From NCBI GenBank assembly GCA_030765065.1, contig CM060981.1, positions 224,633,152 through 224,697,151 on the forward strand: a DNA stretch of 64,000 bases. Direction: 5' to 3'. The translations under genes were made by a program, and so were the position numbers. Origin of the DNA: Deroplatys truncata (lineage: Eukaryota > Arthropoda > Insecta > Mantodea > Mantidae). Below are positions 21,160 to 33,018 of the stretch, one piece after another; the first letter of the stretch is position 1, and the number at the start of each line of letters is the position of its first letter. Under the pieces are notes generated by a model that was not told the DNA's origin, ran no database searches, and saw nothing but the letters and a program-made list of their open reading frames with translations.

Positions 21160-21965
21160 GAATAAAAATATTTGACTGTCGCCTAAGGCGTACTATGTTC
21201 CTCTTGTTTTGTATTTGCAAGGGCAATATAGAAATACAGTAGCCTTTAAGCATAGACATATCTCTTAATAGCTTGTTGCTATGTGCAGCACCATTCTCTT
21301 TGCCGCAGATTAATACTCTTTGCATATCCAAGACAAAAAATGAATAACGAATTCCCATTTGAGAAAATAAGTATTGAAAAATTTAAGGGAATAAGAAGCA
21401 ATATCTCGAAAATGGTTCTCTCAACAAAAAAAATGTATATGACCTAAATTGTGTATTTTAACGCGGTCTACATTTTTGGTGAAGTAAAAGTTTGTCTATC
21501 TCTTATGGTTTACCAGTTATGCAAAAGTCGTTCACAATGAATAATACTTTTGGAGACATTCCCAGAAAATTCGAGATATACATTTCATTTGTCATTAAAA
21601 TATCTTAAACATATGATATTTTAATCAAAATCGTTAGAACCGTTTTTGAGAAATTTAAAATTTTCGAAAAATCTTCCATGTAAAGGGTAATTTGGGGTAG
21701 GGGGATTTTCTTGAAAACCGCCGTGTCGCATCCTTGGAAGATACTGAACCTAAATACCAAGTTTGGTGTTTATCCGACTGTTCGTTTCTGAGTTATGCTG
21801 TTCACAGACAGACATACAGACACACACACGGACATGTTTCCAAAAATGCTTTTTTTGGATTCAGGGGATCCCAAAACATGTATTTCCGGTGAAATCTCGG
21901 TATCGAATTTTTGGGTGGAATACAATACTTCCCCTACTTACTATACGTAGTAGAGAAAGTAAAAA
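21160..21965 (+). mobile_element. Family H repeat, long subfamily, 5'-truncated
   Basis: It starts inside the internal inverted duplication (ATATTTGACTGTCGCC, then CTTGCAAATAC in reverse sense) and is otherwise complete to the 3' edge. The centre is ACAGACACACACACGGACAT, unexpanded. The hairpin matches the consensus CTACTTACTATACGTAGTAG. Confidence 0.8.
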
Positions 21966-22148
21966 TACAATCGTAAAAATATAATTCTTATCATATGCAT
22001 CCTTTAAGGGGGTGTATAAAGAAGATGTCATAAAAGCATGCCTATAAAACCACATTTTCACCGCTCCTCCCCTAAGTCTCTGCACTCGTCAGAGTATAAG
22101 TTGTACAGTAACTGTAGGTAACTCCAGCTTTTTTTAGTAGCTATCTTT

Positions 22149-22165
22149 ACTAGTATAATACTAGT
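22149..22165. repeat. Perfect short palindrome
   Basis: ACTAGTAT and ATACTAGT flank a single A. It could be a transposon footprint or a binding site; nothing nearby decides. Confidence 0.5.
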
Positions 22166-22208
22166 ATATTATGGAAACTTCAGATGCGAGGTTTAACAGA
22201 TTGGCGTT

Positions 22209-22243
22209 TAGACTCTTATATAACTCAATGCGCTGTGACGTCA
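22209..22243 (-). promoter_or_regulatory. CRE-like and TATA-like pair (weak)
   Basis: The minus strand has TGACGTCA (22243-22236) followed about 15 bases on by TTATATAAG. The spacing is promoter-like but no gene start is evident. A second TGACGTCA occurs near 28347. Confidence 0.15.
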
Positions 22244-22664
22244 CACCTTTTAGCCCGATGCCCGCGCGTCTTGAAGCGGGCAGAAAGGAAGGTGAACACA
22301 AGTGGAAAGAAAGGCAGTGGCGGTAAAACTGTACAATTTGCAATATCAGAAACTTTGAACTTTTATTGACAGTACTGACTGTATACAAAGAGAAACAGAA
22401 ATAATATTTAGTATTATATTCAACTAGATGCTTAATAGAGCAAATTAACATTCTGTTTCTTACCTCCTCTGCCACTTATATACCGATACTACATTTAATA
22501 TTTAGAGTTGTATTCATTCCTTATTCAGACGTCGAGCTTTCTGTATCATTTTCCTCCTTATCTTTGGAATATTTGGAGTAATTGTCTTTGCTGAACAAAG
22601 CTGAAGGCAACATTTCAAATTCTTGTTAGATAATTGGCTTCTGTGACCAGGTTTACAATATTTC

Positions 22665-23490
22665 GTTAATGAAAACATTTGTTACATTCACACAACTTTC
22701 TCTACCCCTGTGGTTTATTAATAGGTATAGAAGTTAATTTTTTTATCTATTCGTTTTAATCGAGATAAATTTCTGCAAAAATAGCTGCGTTACACATGTC
22801 ATTACAGTACAAAGAGAATAACAATTGTCACATGTTTTAGAACTGGACAATATATGCTGGCCTTAAAATTCCATGCTCTATCCATGACATCACGAGAAAC
22901 AACTGAAAATCGACTGGAATTGAAAAGAGTGACAAAGTATTGCACAAATCGAACCATTAATAATTTATATTTCGGACATGGTTGATGCTATAAAAAGTTA
23001 TATGAAATAACTACACTTTTTGTGCAGTATGTTTTCGTCTATCACTTAACGTTTGCCAGTTATACATGATTATACAAAATTCTTCCAAATGAAGCGGACT
23101 TCACAGGCTATTCGCAGAACATTGGAGATATGCATTTTGTCATGTAAATATCTTGAATATATAGCATTTTAATCAAAACCATTAGAGTCATGTTTTAGAA
23201 AATCGAACATTTTGAAAAATGATCCATTTAAAGGGTAGCTTGGGGTGAAGGAGTTTCTTGAAAATCTTCGGGTTGCATCTTTGGAAGGTGCTGAACCTAA
23301 ATACTAAGTTTGGTATTTATTCCGAATTTTCGTTTTTGAGTTATGCTGTTCTCTCTCTCTCTCTCGCTCACACACACACATACTCACGCGGATCTTTCTA
23401 CGATTCAGGGCCTCAAAACATGTATTTTCGGTGAAATCTCGATATCGATATTTTGGATGGAACGCAATACCTTCTCTACCTACTATGCAC
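22665..23490 (+). mobile_element. Family H repeat, older copy
   Basis: It starts ACATTTGTTACATTCACACA and has the older 5' half also seen at 484 and 2733 (TGTTTTAGAACTGGACAATA). The centre has become CTCTCTCTCTCTCGCTCACA and ends in CACACACACACATACTC. The 3' hairpin has been replaced by the pentanucleotide array that follows. Confidence 0.75.
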
Positions 23491-23492
23491 GT

Positions 23493-23663
23493 AAAGCAAA
23501 GCAAAGCAAAGCAAGGCAAGGCAAGGCAAGGCAAGGCAAGGCAAGGCAAGGCAAGGCAAGGCAAGGCAAAGCAAAGCAAAGCAAAGCAAAGCAAAGGAAA
23601 GCAAAGCAAAGCAAAGCAAAGCAAAGCAAAGCAAAGCAAAGTAAAGTAAAGAAAAGAAAAGAT
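23493..23663 (+). repeat. (GCAAA/GGCAA)n pentanucleotide array
   Basis: About 33 five-base units: GCAAA, then a block of GGCAA (23514-23568), then GCAAA again, decaying to GTAAA and GAAAA. It starts where a family H copy should end in AGAGAAAGTAAAAA. Confidence 0.95.
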
Positions 23664-24317
23664 CTGCTCACACAGGTAAGTGACTATAAACATGCTTAAT
23701 ATGTGAGCAGTTTGTTGGTGTAGTCATGGAAATTTGGACTGAGAAAAGTTTGGGTAAAAATCAATCAGGCTTGTTTTGTGGAGAAAGGATTCCTACATTT
23801 ACCGATCATCAGCCAATTGACTGATTTTATGGTCGTGATCATTTTCAGTGGTCATGGTGTCTTGAGCTTCTCTGTCATTATAAACGTTCCATTCCTTTAT
23901 AACTATCATATTCACTGCTACGAGTAGCGTAGGGTCTTGTAAGTTATGGCTTTTAAGTGTTTGAACAACATTGCCACACACTAAATTCGGTGCACCATTT
24001 TATGTCTATAAACAGATACAGTTCTTCCCAAACAGAGACAAAAGTGTGTGGGGATGATGGGTGTGGATTAGATGGTAGTCACACTTTGATAAATTGTCAT
24101 TCTTATAATCCACAAGCCGACACTGCACACTACAGTACGTAAGGTTTAAGTTGAAACATTACCATTTTGACGCTACCTGACCGGTCTAGGAGTAGGGCTG
24201 GTGCGCTAATGACGATCTGAGTGCGGAGAAAATCTGCCACAGTCACCCTTCACTGCCTAGTCTCTCAGTATCAGCTGTAATACTGTTGCAGATTGCAATT
24301 TTGGCAGTGAAATATGA

Positions 24318-25035
24318 AAAATCTGATGCGTTACATCCATGTACAAACTATTTTTACAAACGCTTATTCTCCATATACTTCCATTTATTCCATATGTTAA
24401 TCGAGATATCGAGGTATTAATCTTATTGCTAATTTTCTTGTATGTGCAAAGGGAATATGGTAAGTTTTAAGCGATAGTCAAATCTTTTAAGAGCTGGTTG
24501 CTATGTGGAGCATTCCATTCTCGGAAATAGTTCACCGCACAAAAAAGTTGTATATAACGTAAATTGTGTGTCTTAACGAGATCTACATTTTTTGTGCACA
24601 GAAATTTTATGTATCTCTCTAGCCATTCACAATGAAGAGGACTTTTGGGGACACTCCCAGAAAATTCAAGATATACACTTCATTTATCATAAAAATACCT
24701 TAAACATGTGATATTTTAATCAAAATCGTTAGAGCCATTTTTGAGAAAATAAAAGTTTTCCAAAAATGCTCTAAGTAAAGGGTAGGCTGGGGTGGGAGTA
24801 TTTTCTTGAAAAATCTTCGTGTCACATCTTTGAAAGATACTGAAGTTTGGTATTTATCCGACTTTTCGTTTTTGATTTATGCTGCTCACAGACACACATG
24901 GATCTTTTTCTAAAAGTGCTCCTTTTGGATTCAGGGGGCGTCAAAACACGTATTTCCGGTGAAATCTCGGTATCGAATTTTTGGGTGGAATTCAATACTT
25001 CCGCTACGTGCTATATGTAGCAGAGAAAGTAAAAA
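24318..25035 (+). mobile_element. Family H repeat, internally deleted copy
   Basis: 5' edge AAAAATCTGATGCGTTACAT, 3' edge CAGAGAAAGTAAAAATG. It lacks part of the 5' half after CATTCCATTCTC and a few bases before AAGTTTGGTATTTATCC. The 3' hairpin is re-registered as GCTAC and GTAGC, still pairing. Confidence 0.8.
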
Positions 25036-25039
25036 TGCC

Positions 25040-26800
25040 CTGATGTATTCAGCCATTCATGTTTCGCTGGCCTTAGTAATGTTACAAGCGGGTGTTGCTT
25101 GTTCCCTTCTAAATTTCATGTATCAATTCTAACTTAGATTTTAAATAGTGTTGCAATTAAAAAGGTTTTGAGAGCAAGCAGTTAAGGATTCTCAATTGTC
25201 GTGTGGAATATAGTGCTCTATCTCTTTCCACTTTCCATATTTCAACTTAAAGTAAATGCACTATACGCTACTGCTGTGCTGCACTCGAACAAACAACTGT
25301 GACACGATACCCGCCTGCTAGCACAGAGTATGTTTAACATACCCGCAGTCCGTTTCCCCGTGAGTTGAGGCTGCCTGCTTTAGGGTATATGCCAATTTGA
25401 GAAGCACGATCCGTCGTATTGAAGCGACAGTTAGATACTGTAACAAATGAGAACACCAGTTGCTGCTAAACCCACTTTAGTTGCCACTTAGGTGCTCAGC
25501 GTAGCGCAAAATTTACACGTGAGACACTTTTGACACTCAGAACAGAACACAACTTATCCATCGAAACTGAACTGCACTCAGCACTGTGCACTTTTAACTG
25601 TCCAAACTCTTAGAATTCTTAGCTGCGCTTAATTTCGTAACTTCTTAACCAAGTGAGCTCAACTAACTGGGCAGAGCATACCCTAATAAAGAACCCGCAT
25701 ATAAAGCGGAATGTTATAGAAGGGGAAGCTACCGGAAACGTCTGAAAGGAATCCTCTGAAGCAGTAAAAGCTGCGGGGAAGTGGCACATAATGGTTCGTT
25801 GCGTGCCTATTGTTCTGAAGGCCTCACCCAGGTTCCGAGCTGGGACTCACTTATCGTCTTTCCACAGTAGCTTCGCATGCGTGGTCACAATACGTACATC
25901 AAAGGTTTAAAGAAAGGACTCCGTGGCAACTTTTTATACTTAATCGTAACAATGTTACTGTATTTATTATGGAATGCCTGTTCTCTTAACTTGTGTTATA
26001 ACAATCTGGCTGTTAATAAACTGGTTTTGTAATTCCCAAAAGCTCAGATTCTAAAAGTCAGAATGAATGTTTTGACTATCTTCTTCTGTCATGATTCCTT
26101 TACATTTATAGCGGCAAGTGTAAATATTTGGCTGAAAATCTATTTTTCGTTTATGAATACCTCTGTTTCTAGGGCACTCTGGACCTAACTTTCGCTTTAC
26201 TTTTGCTGTCTCTTGGTTTTAAAAGTTTACTCAGAAAAATATCTTAAAAAGTACTAGAAAGTCCAAAAAAGTTATAATCATTATTCTTGGGACTTCTGTG
26301 TGACACGAAACCAAACATGTCAAGGTTGCAGAGATCTCAGAGCTATACGCTGCTTTGAATTTTATGGTGTTCATTTCATTTAGATGATCCTTACTGTCTC
26401 GCCGGTTGATGATGTAGATTCATCAGTAACTCAAGATCCGTCATCATCAGCAACATCAGCTTCCCATTCCACCAGTCACAAGTTTCTTACATTACTATAA
26501 CCTTATAACAATTCCATAGTGTTTTATTATTACAGAGGCCGCATTAAAGATGGGTTTAATGTATCAGATTGAGTTAAAGTTCTACCATTTAAGAGGTGAA
26601 TTTGAATGAAAAACGGAATAAAGTGTTAGCACATAACCTATAACAATGTTTCCTGAAGCTCACCGCTTAGTTCTGAAGAACAGACGTTGGATTTCTTGTA
26701 TTGTAACACAAAATTATGTATTGGATTATGGTCAAAATAGGGGCTTTTTACTTACGAAATGGATTTTTATGCTATCCAGAGTAATCCTTGTTTAATGAGA
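25040..26800. other. No recognisable gene
   Basis: Mixed composition, GC-richer at 25250-25900. I see no exon with paired splice signals and no known transposon motif. The minus strand near 25690 has a TATATGCGGG motif, but nothing supports a promoter call. Confidence 0.35.
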
Positions 26801-27049
26801 AACGTTTTAGTGTAGTAGATGTTGCTCTGGCGGTTGTCCACCCACCCTCCTTATATAGTAGCTTTTGGTGGGTTGCGACATTTGGAAGGAATTGCTGCTA
26901 ACGTGAATCATTCGAAGTTTAGGCGCGTAGATCCCTCGGCTACGCCCTGTCGTCACTTCGCAGTTGCGGCCTGCTCCACTCCTCTCCTGACGCATCCTCG
27001 GCACGCCTTAAGATGAGACCAGCTATATATGTTTTGGCAACAGCTTATG

Positions 27050-27545
27050 TCCCTGCGTGATTTGAATTTTCTAAATTCAAATCCTGGTTGATTGTGGTGT
27101 TCACAGTAGTAACAGAGATCCCTAATTACAGTGAAATGGCTCTCTGAGTTGCAGGATTTGTCAGAGGCATGGGCCTTCACCTTCAAAATTATCTCCGGGA
27201 TGCGACTGGTGGCCGGTCGTGGATACCCTGTTTATTGTTCTTTGGAACAAGTCCTGGTGTGGCCTTACATTTTTTGTTGAGTGCACATTAGGCAACTTTC
27301 TTGGATATGGTAAAACAACGCCAATTGCACTATTTAATGATCTTAGAATACAAGTATTTTGCATCGGAAAGGGCAATACTGTACCCTTATCAGAATGGTT
27401 GTATTTTTGACGCCATTTGACGCAGTAAGAACAAGAGCACACAAAGCAAACACAGTGATACACCAATACTGCTGAAATTTCATTCGGTTCCACATGTTTT
27501 AGCGTGGAGCTATTGTGTTCGTCTGATATTATTACCATAGATCGT
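27050..27545 (-). repeat. Family K repeat, minus-strand copy (open frame)
   Basis: This is the inverted partner of 4110-4600. Here the minus-strand frame 27538-27161 stays open for 125 codons, starting VIISDEHNSSTLKHVEPNE and ending HPGDNFEGEGPCL. A frameshift then leads to SHFTVIRDLCYYCEHHNQ. The plus copy has stops at equivalent positions, so an ancestral protein is likely. Function unknown. Confidence 0.5.
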
Positions 27546-27639
27546 GAACAACTTTAGCGTTCACTACATGTATCACATCACAGGAAACAAATGTTTAGCA
27601 GCTCATTTTCTTAATGTTATAGATCCGCTAAAGTATAAT

Positions 27640-27990
27640 GCAGCGCCGTGGCCGAGTGGTTAGACCGCTCGCCTCTCACCGTCCATGGACCCGCATGTCG
27701 GATTTGTGGTGGACGAAGCGGGTTTTCTCCGAGTTCTCCGGTTTCCCCCGCCATTCATTCGACCAACTGCTCCATCCTCACCTTTCCTTTCATCCATTTC
27801 ACCATCATTTCGTTTCATCTACTTCCTTCCTCCCATACCAGGCATCGGGCTGATCACCCATCCTGGATATTCTGTCTGATCCATGTGTGTGTGCTCCTCG
27901 ACCGGCCTCTGACCCCTGGCACCCGCCTGTAAGTCCTGGGGGTGTAAGTCCTACATAAGAGGAGGTTAAACAGATAATGAATGAATAAAG
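27640..27990 (+). mobile_element. tRNA-derived SINE, about 350 bp
   Basis: The head GCGCCGTGGCCGAGTGGTTA has a good A-box (TGGCCGAGTGGTTAGAC). A pyrimidine-rich body includes GGGTTTTCTCCGAGTTCTCC, a motif type common in invertebrate SINEs, and the element ends AATGAATGAATAAAG. The B-box is eroded. Confidence 0.7.
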
Positions 27991-28671
27991 TATAATGCAA
28001 TGTCTTTCTTATACACCGGTGTACTTTTGCGCTTATGTTTCTTAGCAATATACACTATGTAATTTTCTACTCTCCATTCGCCTCTACTCTTTTGTTGACG
28101 AGAGCTCTTTAATTCGTCACCACGTAAAGAATGTTATTATTCACGAAAAAGTTTGTTCCTCAGAACATTATTTTGTTTTATTTGCCTATAATCATTTTCA
28201 TAATTGCAACTTTTGAAACTAAACTTAAATACAATAGCAGAAGAAAGAAATTCTACGAAACCTGCGTGATTTGAATGCTATTGTAAAACAAAATTGCCAT
28301 TTCGTACACGGAAATGAATTGTCTTTATTTGAGTTTTCATTCAAGGTGACGTCACTTTCCTACAACCCTAGCTCTAGCGAGAATAGACGGGCTGCATGCG
28401 AACTGGTAACGCTAATACTTCTAGTCAAACATGGCCCGATGAAGTAAAATTACAGTCGCCTAATATAGGCATATTCTAAACAAACAAATAAATATTTTGT
28501 TAAGTGCATGGAAAACACACTGTAATATCATGCCGGTATTCAATGTTAGCCATGTTTAAGATGACTATTACTACGTAACTTTGATTCGCGCCGTAGCTTG
28601 TGTATCTCGTTATCCACGCCTCCAATCATTTCCACTTTACATGCACAGTTTACTATTACTCTACGGTGCTG

Positions 28672-28860
28672 TTATGTTCTGCAAGGTGTTTTCAGATCGC
28701 CTATTGTTAGCAGTAGCATCCGCATGGTCTCAGTGACTCGTTTAGGAATCACAATGCCGTTATTACTTGGTTCAAAATGGACTGGATTTGTTGGATTCCT
28801 AAATTTGTCCCGTAACACAGTAGGCACTGCAAGTTTTTTCCCCTGAATATCGGAGGGGAC
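28672..28860 (-). other. Coding-like segment of unknown origin
   Basis: The minus strand reads KKLAVPTVLRDKFRNPTNPV, then HFEPSNNGIVIPKRVTETMR and MLLLTIGDL, ending at a stop near 28675. The composition looks like real protein. An acceptor-like ATATTCAG lies upstream, but no donor follows. It may be a remnant of a transposon or gene; I recognise no family. Confidence 0.25.
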
Positions 28861-28869
28861 GCAGCACTG

Positions 28870-29395
28870 CCCCAGAGAGGATATTGTACTTATGCCCCAC
28901 AAGGGGGTGCCCCCGGGAGGGAGAAGGAGATGAGGAAGACACCAGGCGGCGCGAACCAGGAGCGACGACACAGCAATGTCAGCGACCCTTCAATTTCCAG
29001 ATTGAGATACCCGATAGTCGGACAGGTAGACCGGGAACCGACGCCTCATACAGAGGGCTCAATACCTTGGAAGGGGTGGTTCGTATACCCCAGCAATCAG
29101 CCGAAAGTAGAGGTTCTACAGAGAGCATCCTTTTCCCCGCCATGCCTCACCGAAACACCATCGACCTCACTTCCATCCCTGAAACAGACCTAATGGGGTG
29201 AAGGAATGAAATATGAAGGAACGAAGTGGAGGGACATGAAATTCGGGGGCTGAAAGAAACCGCTCTGGCATTCCTTAACCACCCGGGAAAAACCCTGAAA
29301 AAACCAATGAATCAGAGTTGGTGGTAACCGGGACTCGATCCCGGGACTTTCCTAATGCGAGTCGCACACGTTACCAGTGGCATTGCAAGTTACTC
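28870..29395 (-). mobile_element. GC-rich SINE-like element
   Basis: On the minus strand a tRNA-like head (CTGGTAACGTGTGCGACTCG, B-box GGGATCGAGTCCCGG) leads into a long GC-rich body with TTTTTCCCGGGTGGTTAAGG. Open frames on both strands are by-products of its high GC content. Confidence 0.55.
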
Positions 29396-29669
29396 GTGGC
29401 TTTGGATCTAACATTCCCTATGTTCCCTGCAGTACTAGTCTTGCTTATCGAAGGAGAAGGTGACATTAATCAACCATCCAGCCCTAGGTATTATATTTGA
29501 GCTTGCTCCCCCGAAGAAAAAGAAAGCTCAGCAGTTTTCAGACTCAACTTAAGTTTTCAGATTTATTTCAAACCACAATCGGGCAGCTCGGCCAAAGTGC
29601 AAATTTTCCCTACCATTCTTTAGCCGTTCACCAACACTGCTGTCGAGATACGCGGTGTGCAGCCATTAG

Positions 29670-30235
29670 GGGGGACACCTAGCACCTCGAACCACACAAG
29701 ATTGTTTTGTGCAAACACCCCCGGGAGGAACGGATGAGATAAAGGAACCGTAGATGACGTGTGCGCTGCAGAACCGGCCGACGCAGCCAAAAGAGACGCG
29801 CAGAGGTCACTACAGCTACAAACTTAACCACCCAGCCGGAGAGCGCTCTAGTTAGCCCTACCAAACCTGGAGGGTGACTCAGGCCCGCTCCAGCGGAGAA
29901 AGAGGAAAGCTCGATGCAGCGGTGGAGACACGAGAGGCCTTCATCTGACGGGGCCGAGAAGAAATTCCAACACGCAAGCCATCTGCACCATCTGTCCGCA
30001 ATCCTCCGACACACTGCCCCGGAGGCAGCCTGTAACGTGAAACAGGAAGATGAAATGAGAGGGAAAGAGGAAAGAGAAATTCGGGAATGTCAATGAGCCT
30101 TCCAAGCATTCACCTAGTGACCCGGGGAAGCCACCAAAGAATCCCATGGGTCAGGAAAGACGGCCGCGGGAATCGAACCCACGACCGAACCTGGGCCACA
30201 GAGCAACCGCCTGAGCTATTCCGCTCGGCTGGTGC
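29670..30235 (-). mobile_element. GC-rich SINE-like element, second type
   Basis: The minus strand begins CAGCCGAGCGGAATAGCTCA and has the A-box AATAGCTCAGGCGGTTGCTC and a perfect B-box (GGGTTCGATTCCCG) before a body of about 450 bp. The head is intact and the element lies next to the previous one in the same orientation. Confidence 0.65.
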
Positions 30236-30239
30236 GCAG

Positions 30240-30870
30240 CCATACGCAAAATTCTCAATTTAAATGCTTTTTTTGAGGCTAACATTTAGAAACACATTTG
30301 GAAATTCAGATTCAGAGAAATCAACAGACTGTTTTTCTAAGTCCCCAAGGTTTCAAACAGAGACTATTTACATACTCCTCGTTTGTGATACTCTCCAAGT
30401 GCTCTAAATTCACCTAACTCGGTATTTTGACTTTGAGGACTGCCGATTTCCTATCTCACATTGGTTTTTAGAAGAAGACGCGCTTTTTCCTTTGCAGCCT
30501 CTATGTTTATTCGTTTTCTGTTTTTCTTTTCTACTTACATGTATTTCACTAGGTGTTTAACGCTTCAATTCCCACATTTAATCACAGAAAAAGATGTTAT
30601 GCACCTCACGGCATGTTAATTTGAATGTACCTAAAGCACGTAGGTAGTAAGCTTATTCTGTGTCTTTCACTGGGGAGTTTGTGGCACGTGACATACATGC
30701 CTGATGTAAAATACAACTTGCGTGTGTATAGGTTCAAATGTCACACTCCAGTTAACGTCACCATTAAATATACCATATTATATCTTATTGGGATCAAGTG
30801 TAGAAGATGATGCGTGAAAAACTGAGCACCAAATACAGACGAATAAATTGCAGAAAGCAAAAGAAGTTAT
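30240..30870. other. No recognisable gene
   Basis: I see no exon or repeat that can be placed. Confidence 0.35.
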
Positions 30871-30872
30871 AA

Positions 30873-31613
30873 TAAAAAATCTGATGTGTTGCACTCACAT
30901 TGCTTCCTCTACTCTTATACAAAGTATTTTGCAAACGCTTATTCTCCATCTACTTCATGTTAATCGAGATAACATTTATATTAGTGAAACTTCCTTACTG
31001 TTAATTTTCTTGTAGCTGCAACGGGAATATGGAAACACAGTAGCATTTAAGCTATAGTTAAATATTTTAAGAGCTGGTCGTCAAGTAGAGGATTCCAATT
31101 CTCTTTGCATGTGCAAGATATTGTTATAAAAAAGAATCACGAATACCCATTTGAGAAAATTATAAGTATTGTAAAATGCAAACAAATGACAAGTAATATC
31201 TCGGAAATGGTTCACTAAAAAAAGGTACGTGACTTAAATTGTGTATTTTAACGAGATCTACATTTTCTGTGTAGTAAAATGTTGTCTATCTCTTACGGTT
31301 TACCTATTATGCAGAAGTCATTGAGAATGAGGTCTTCTGAGGGCATTGCCAGAGAATCCAAGATATATGTATACTTCATTTGTCATGAAAATATCTTACA
31401 ATGTGGTATTTTAATCAAAACTGTTAGAACCATTTTTGAGAAAAATTAAAATGTTCAAAAAATGTTCCATGTAAAGGGTATTTGGTGATAGAGGGATTTT
31501 CTTGAAAATTTTTGTGTCGCATCTTTGGAACGTACTGAATCTAAATACCAAGTTTGGTGTTTATCCGACTTTTCGTTTTTGAGTTACACTGTTCATAGAC
31601 ACACACACACACA
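30873..31613 (+). mobile_element. Family H repeat, 5' part of a split copy
   Basis: It runs from AAAAAATCTGATGTGTTGCA through GTTCCATGTAAAGGG to CATAGACACACACACACACA, and stops exactly in the CA tract. The remainder of the element resumes at 32580. Confidence 0.8.
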
Positions 31614-32578
31614 CATGAAGCAACATACAGTACTAGACACGGACAAACTAATACGATAACTCATGTAATAAGATATCTAATTCACAGCTTCTCAGCATCA
31701 ACACATTCATAATTTCTTTCTTTAATATATTACTTTAAGTTCTACGTGTTACCTACTTTCTTTGCTAATATTGTACGTATAATAATTAAGAAGACGTTAA
31801 AAACACATATATTCATAAGACACACATGGTAGAGAACAAGTATATAACGTTATAACATCTAGAATATGATATTAGAGGGAAAGGCCATTGTTAGCTATAC
31901 AATCAATAATAAAAATTACGAGAAATACAGTAGCATCTACGTAAGCATGTAACGGACCTTGGATTCATTAAGTCAAAGGAGGTCTGTAAATATATATGCG
32001 TGTGTGCAACATAAACTATTATTGCATGTTATTGGATTGTAGCACCAATCAGGTACATTGATACATGCCTATAATTCAAATGCGTACGTTGAGAAAACGG
32101 TTGAAGGGAACGCTAACAGAAGCTTGTCAGACTTCGATCAGGAAGGTACTGTATAGCTCGTCTCTAAATAGACGCTAAAACTACGTATTTAAAGTGTGTC
32201 AGTTATACATATTTTATCATGACAAAGGTGATAGTGAATTGTGAATATTTACATGTGATTTATCTAAAATACAAGTGAAGTAATTAACAGACTACGTGTG
32301 TGCAAATTATGTTAACATTCTCCACACCTAACCCTGACAACACACAATTGCTCTCCGACACAAAATACAGCAGCCGTGGCACAACTATAAAAATAAATAT
32401 AACATACTAACACTACACACAAGAATACAGATATACGATAATCAGATTCCAGTTTACGAGAACGTCGTGATACGTCACAAGGATACGGGCATCAAGACGA
32501 CCTACAGGTACGTAATACAGCATCCATCATCTCCATCATCATCAACTTAGTGGGGTCTTACCAAGGAGGAACCGATTC

Positions 32579-32579
<1 letters not shown>
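31614..32579. other. About 0.97-kb insert splitting a family H copy
   Basis: An AT-rich stretch lies between the two halves of one family H copy, both broken at the CA tract. No open frame, tRNA-like head or clear terminal repeat is visible. It could be an unknown short element, or the result of recombination between CA tracts. Confidence 0.5.
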
Positions 32580-32647
<68 letters not shown>

Positions 32648-32790
32648 ACACGGACCTTTTTTAAAAGTACCTTTTTTGGTTTCAGGAGCCTTAAAACATA
32701 CATTTCCGGTGAAATCTCGATATCTACATTTCGGGTAGAACATAATACTTCCCCTACTTACTCTACAGAACTAGAGGAAGCAAAAACTAC
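32580..32790 (+). mobile_element. Family H repeat, 3' part of the split copy
   Basis: It resumes in the CA tract and continues CACGGACCTTTTTTAAAAGT, GCCTTAAAACATACATTTCC, to AGAGGAAGCAAAAAC. Confidence 0.8.
32582..32652 (+). repeat. (CA)n microsatellite inside family H
   Basis: About 35 CA units with one CTC interruption near 32641, at the same site of the repeat as the tract at 18665. Confidence 0.95.
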
Positions 32791-33018
32791 ATTTCCACAA
32801 CTGACTTTCTGTACTCACTTTTCTGACACTATTTTTATAAAATCTTATTTTGGAAGGCTGAAAGTAAGATTGAGTAGATTTTGTACCTGTTATTGCGCTT
32901 GTGGGTTTTTATATCTCTTTCTTAAAATGAAACACACACAACGTTTTAGATCTTTGAACCTTGTGTTCATACACACAAATATGCTATTGTGTTTTAATTA
33001 CTGCATAATTTGCCAGTA

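Noticed and set aside
22236-22243. TGACGTCA as a functional CRE (also near 28347)
   Set aside because: An eight-base palindrome can occur by chance in 64 kb, and no transcription start is visible at either place.
23304-23699. Long frames of alternating Cys/Leu/Ala/Phe and Lys/Gln/Ser/Ala across the pentanucleotide array
   Set aside because: A five-base repeat without a stop is open in several frames; there is no gene structure around it.
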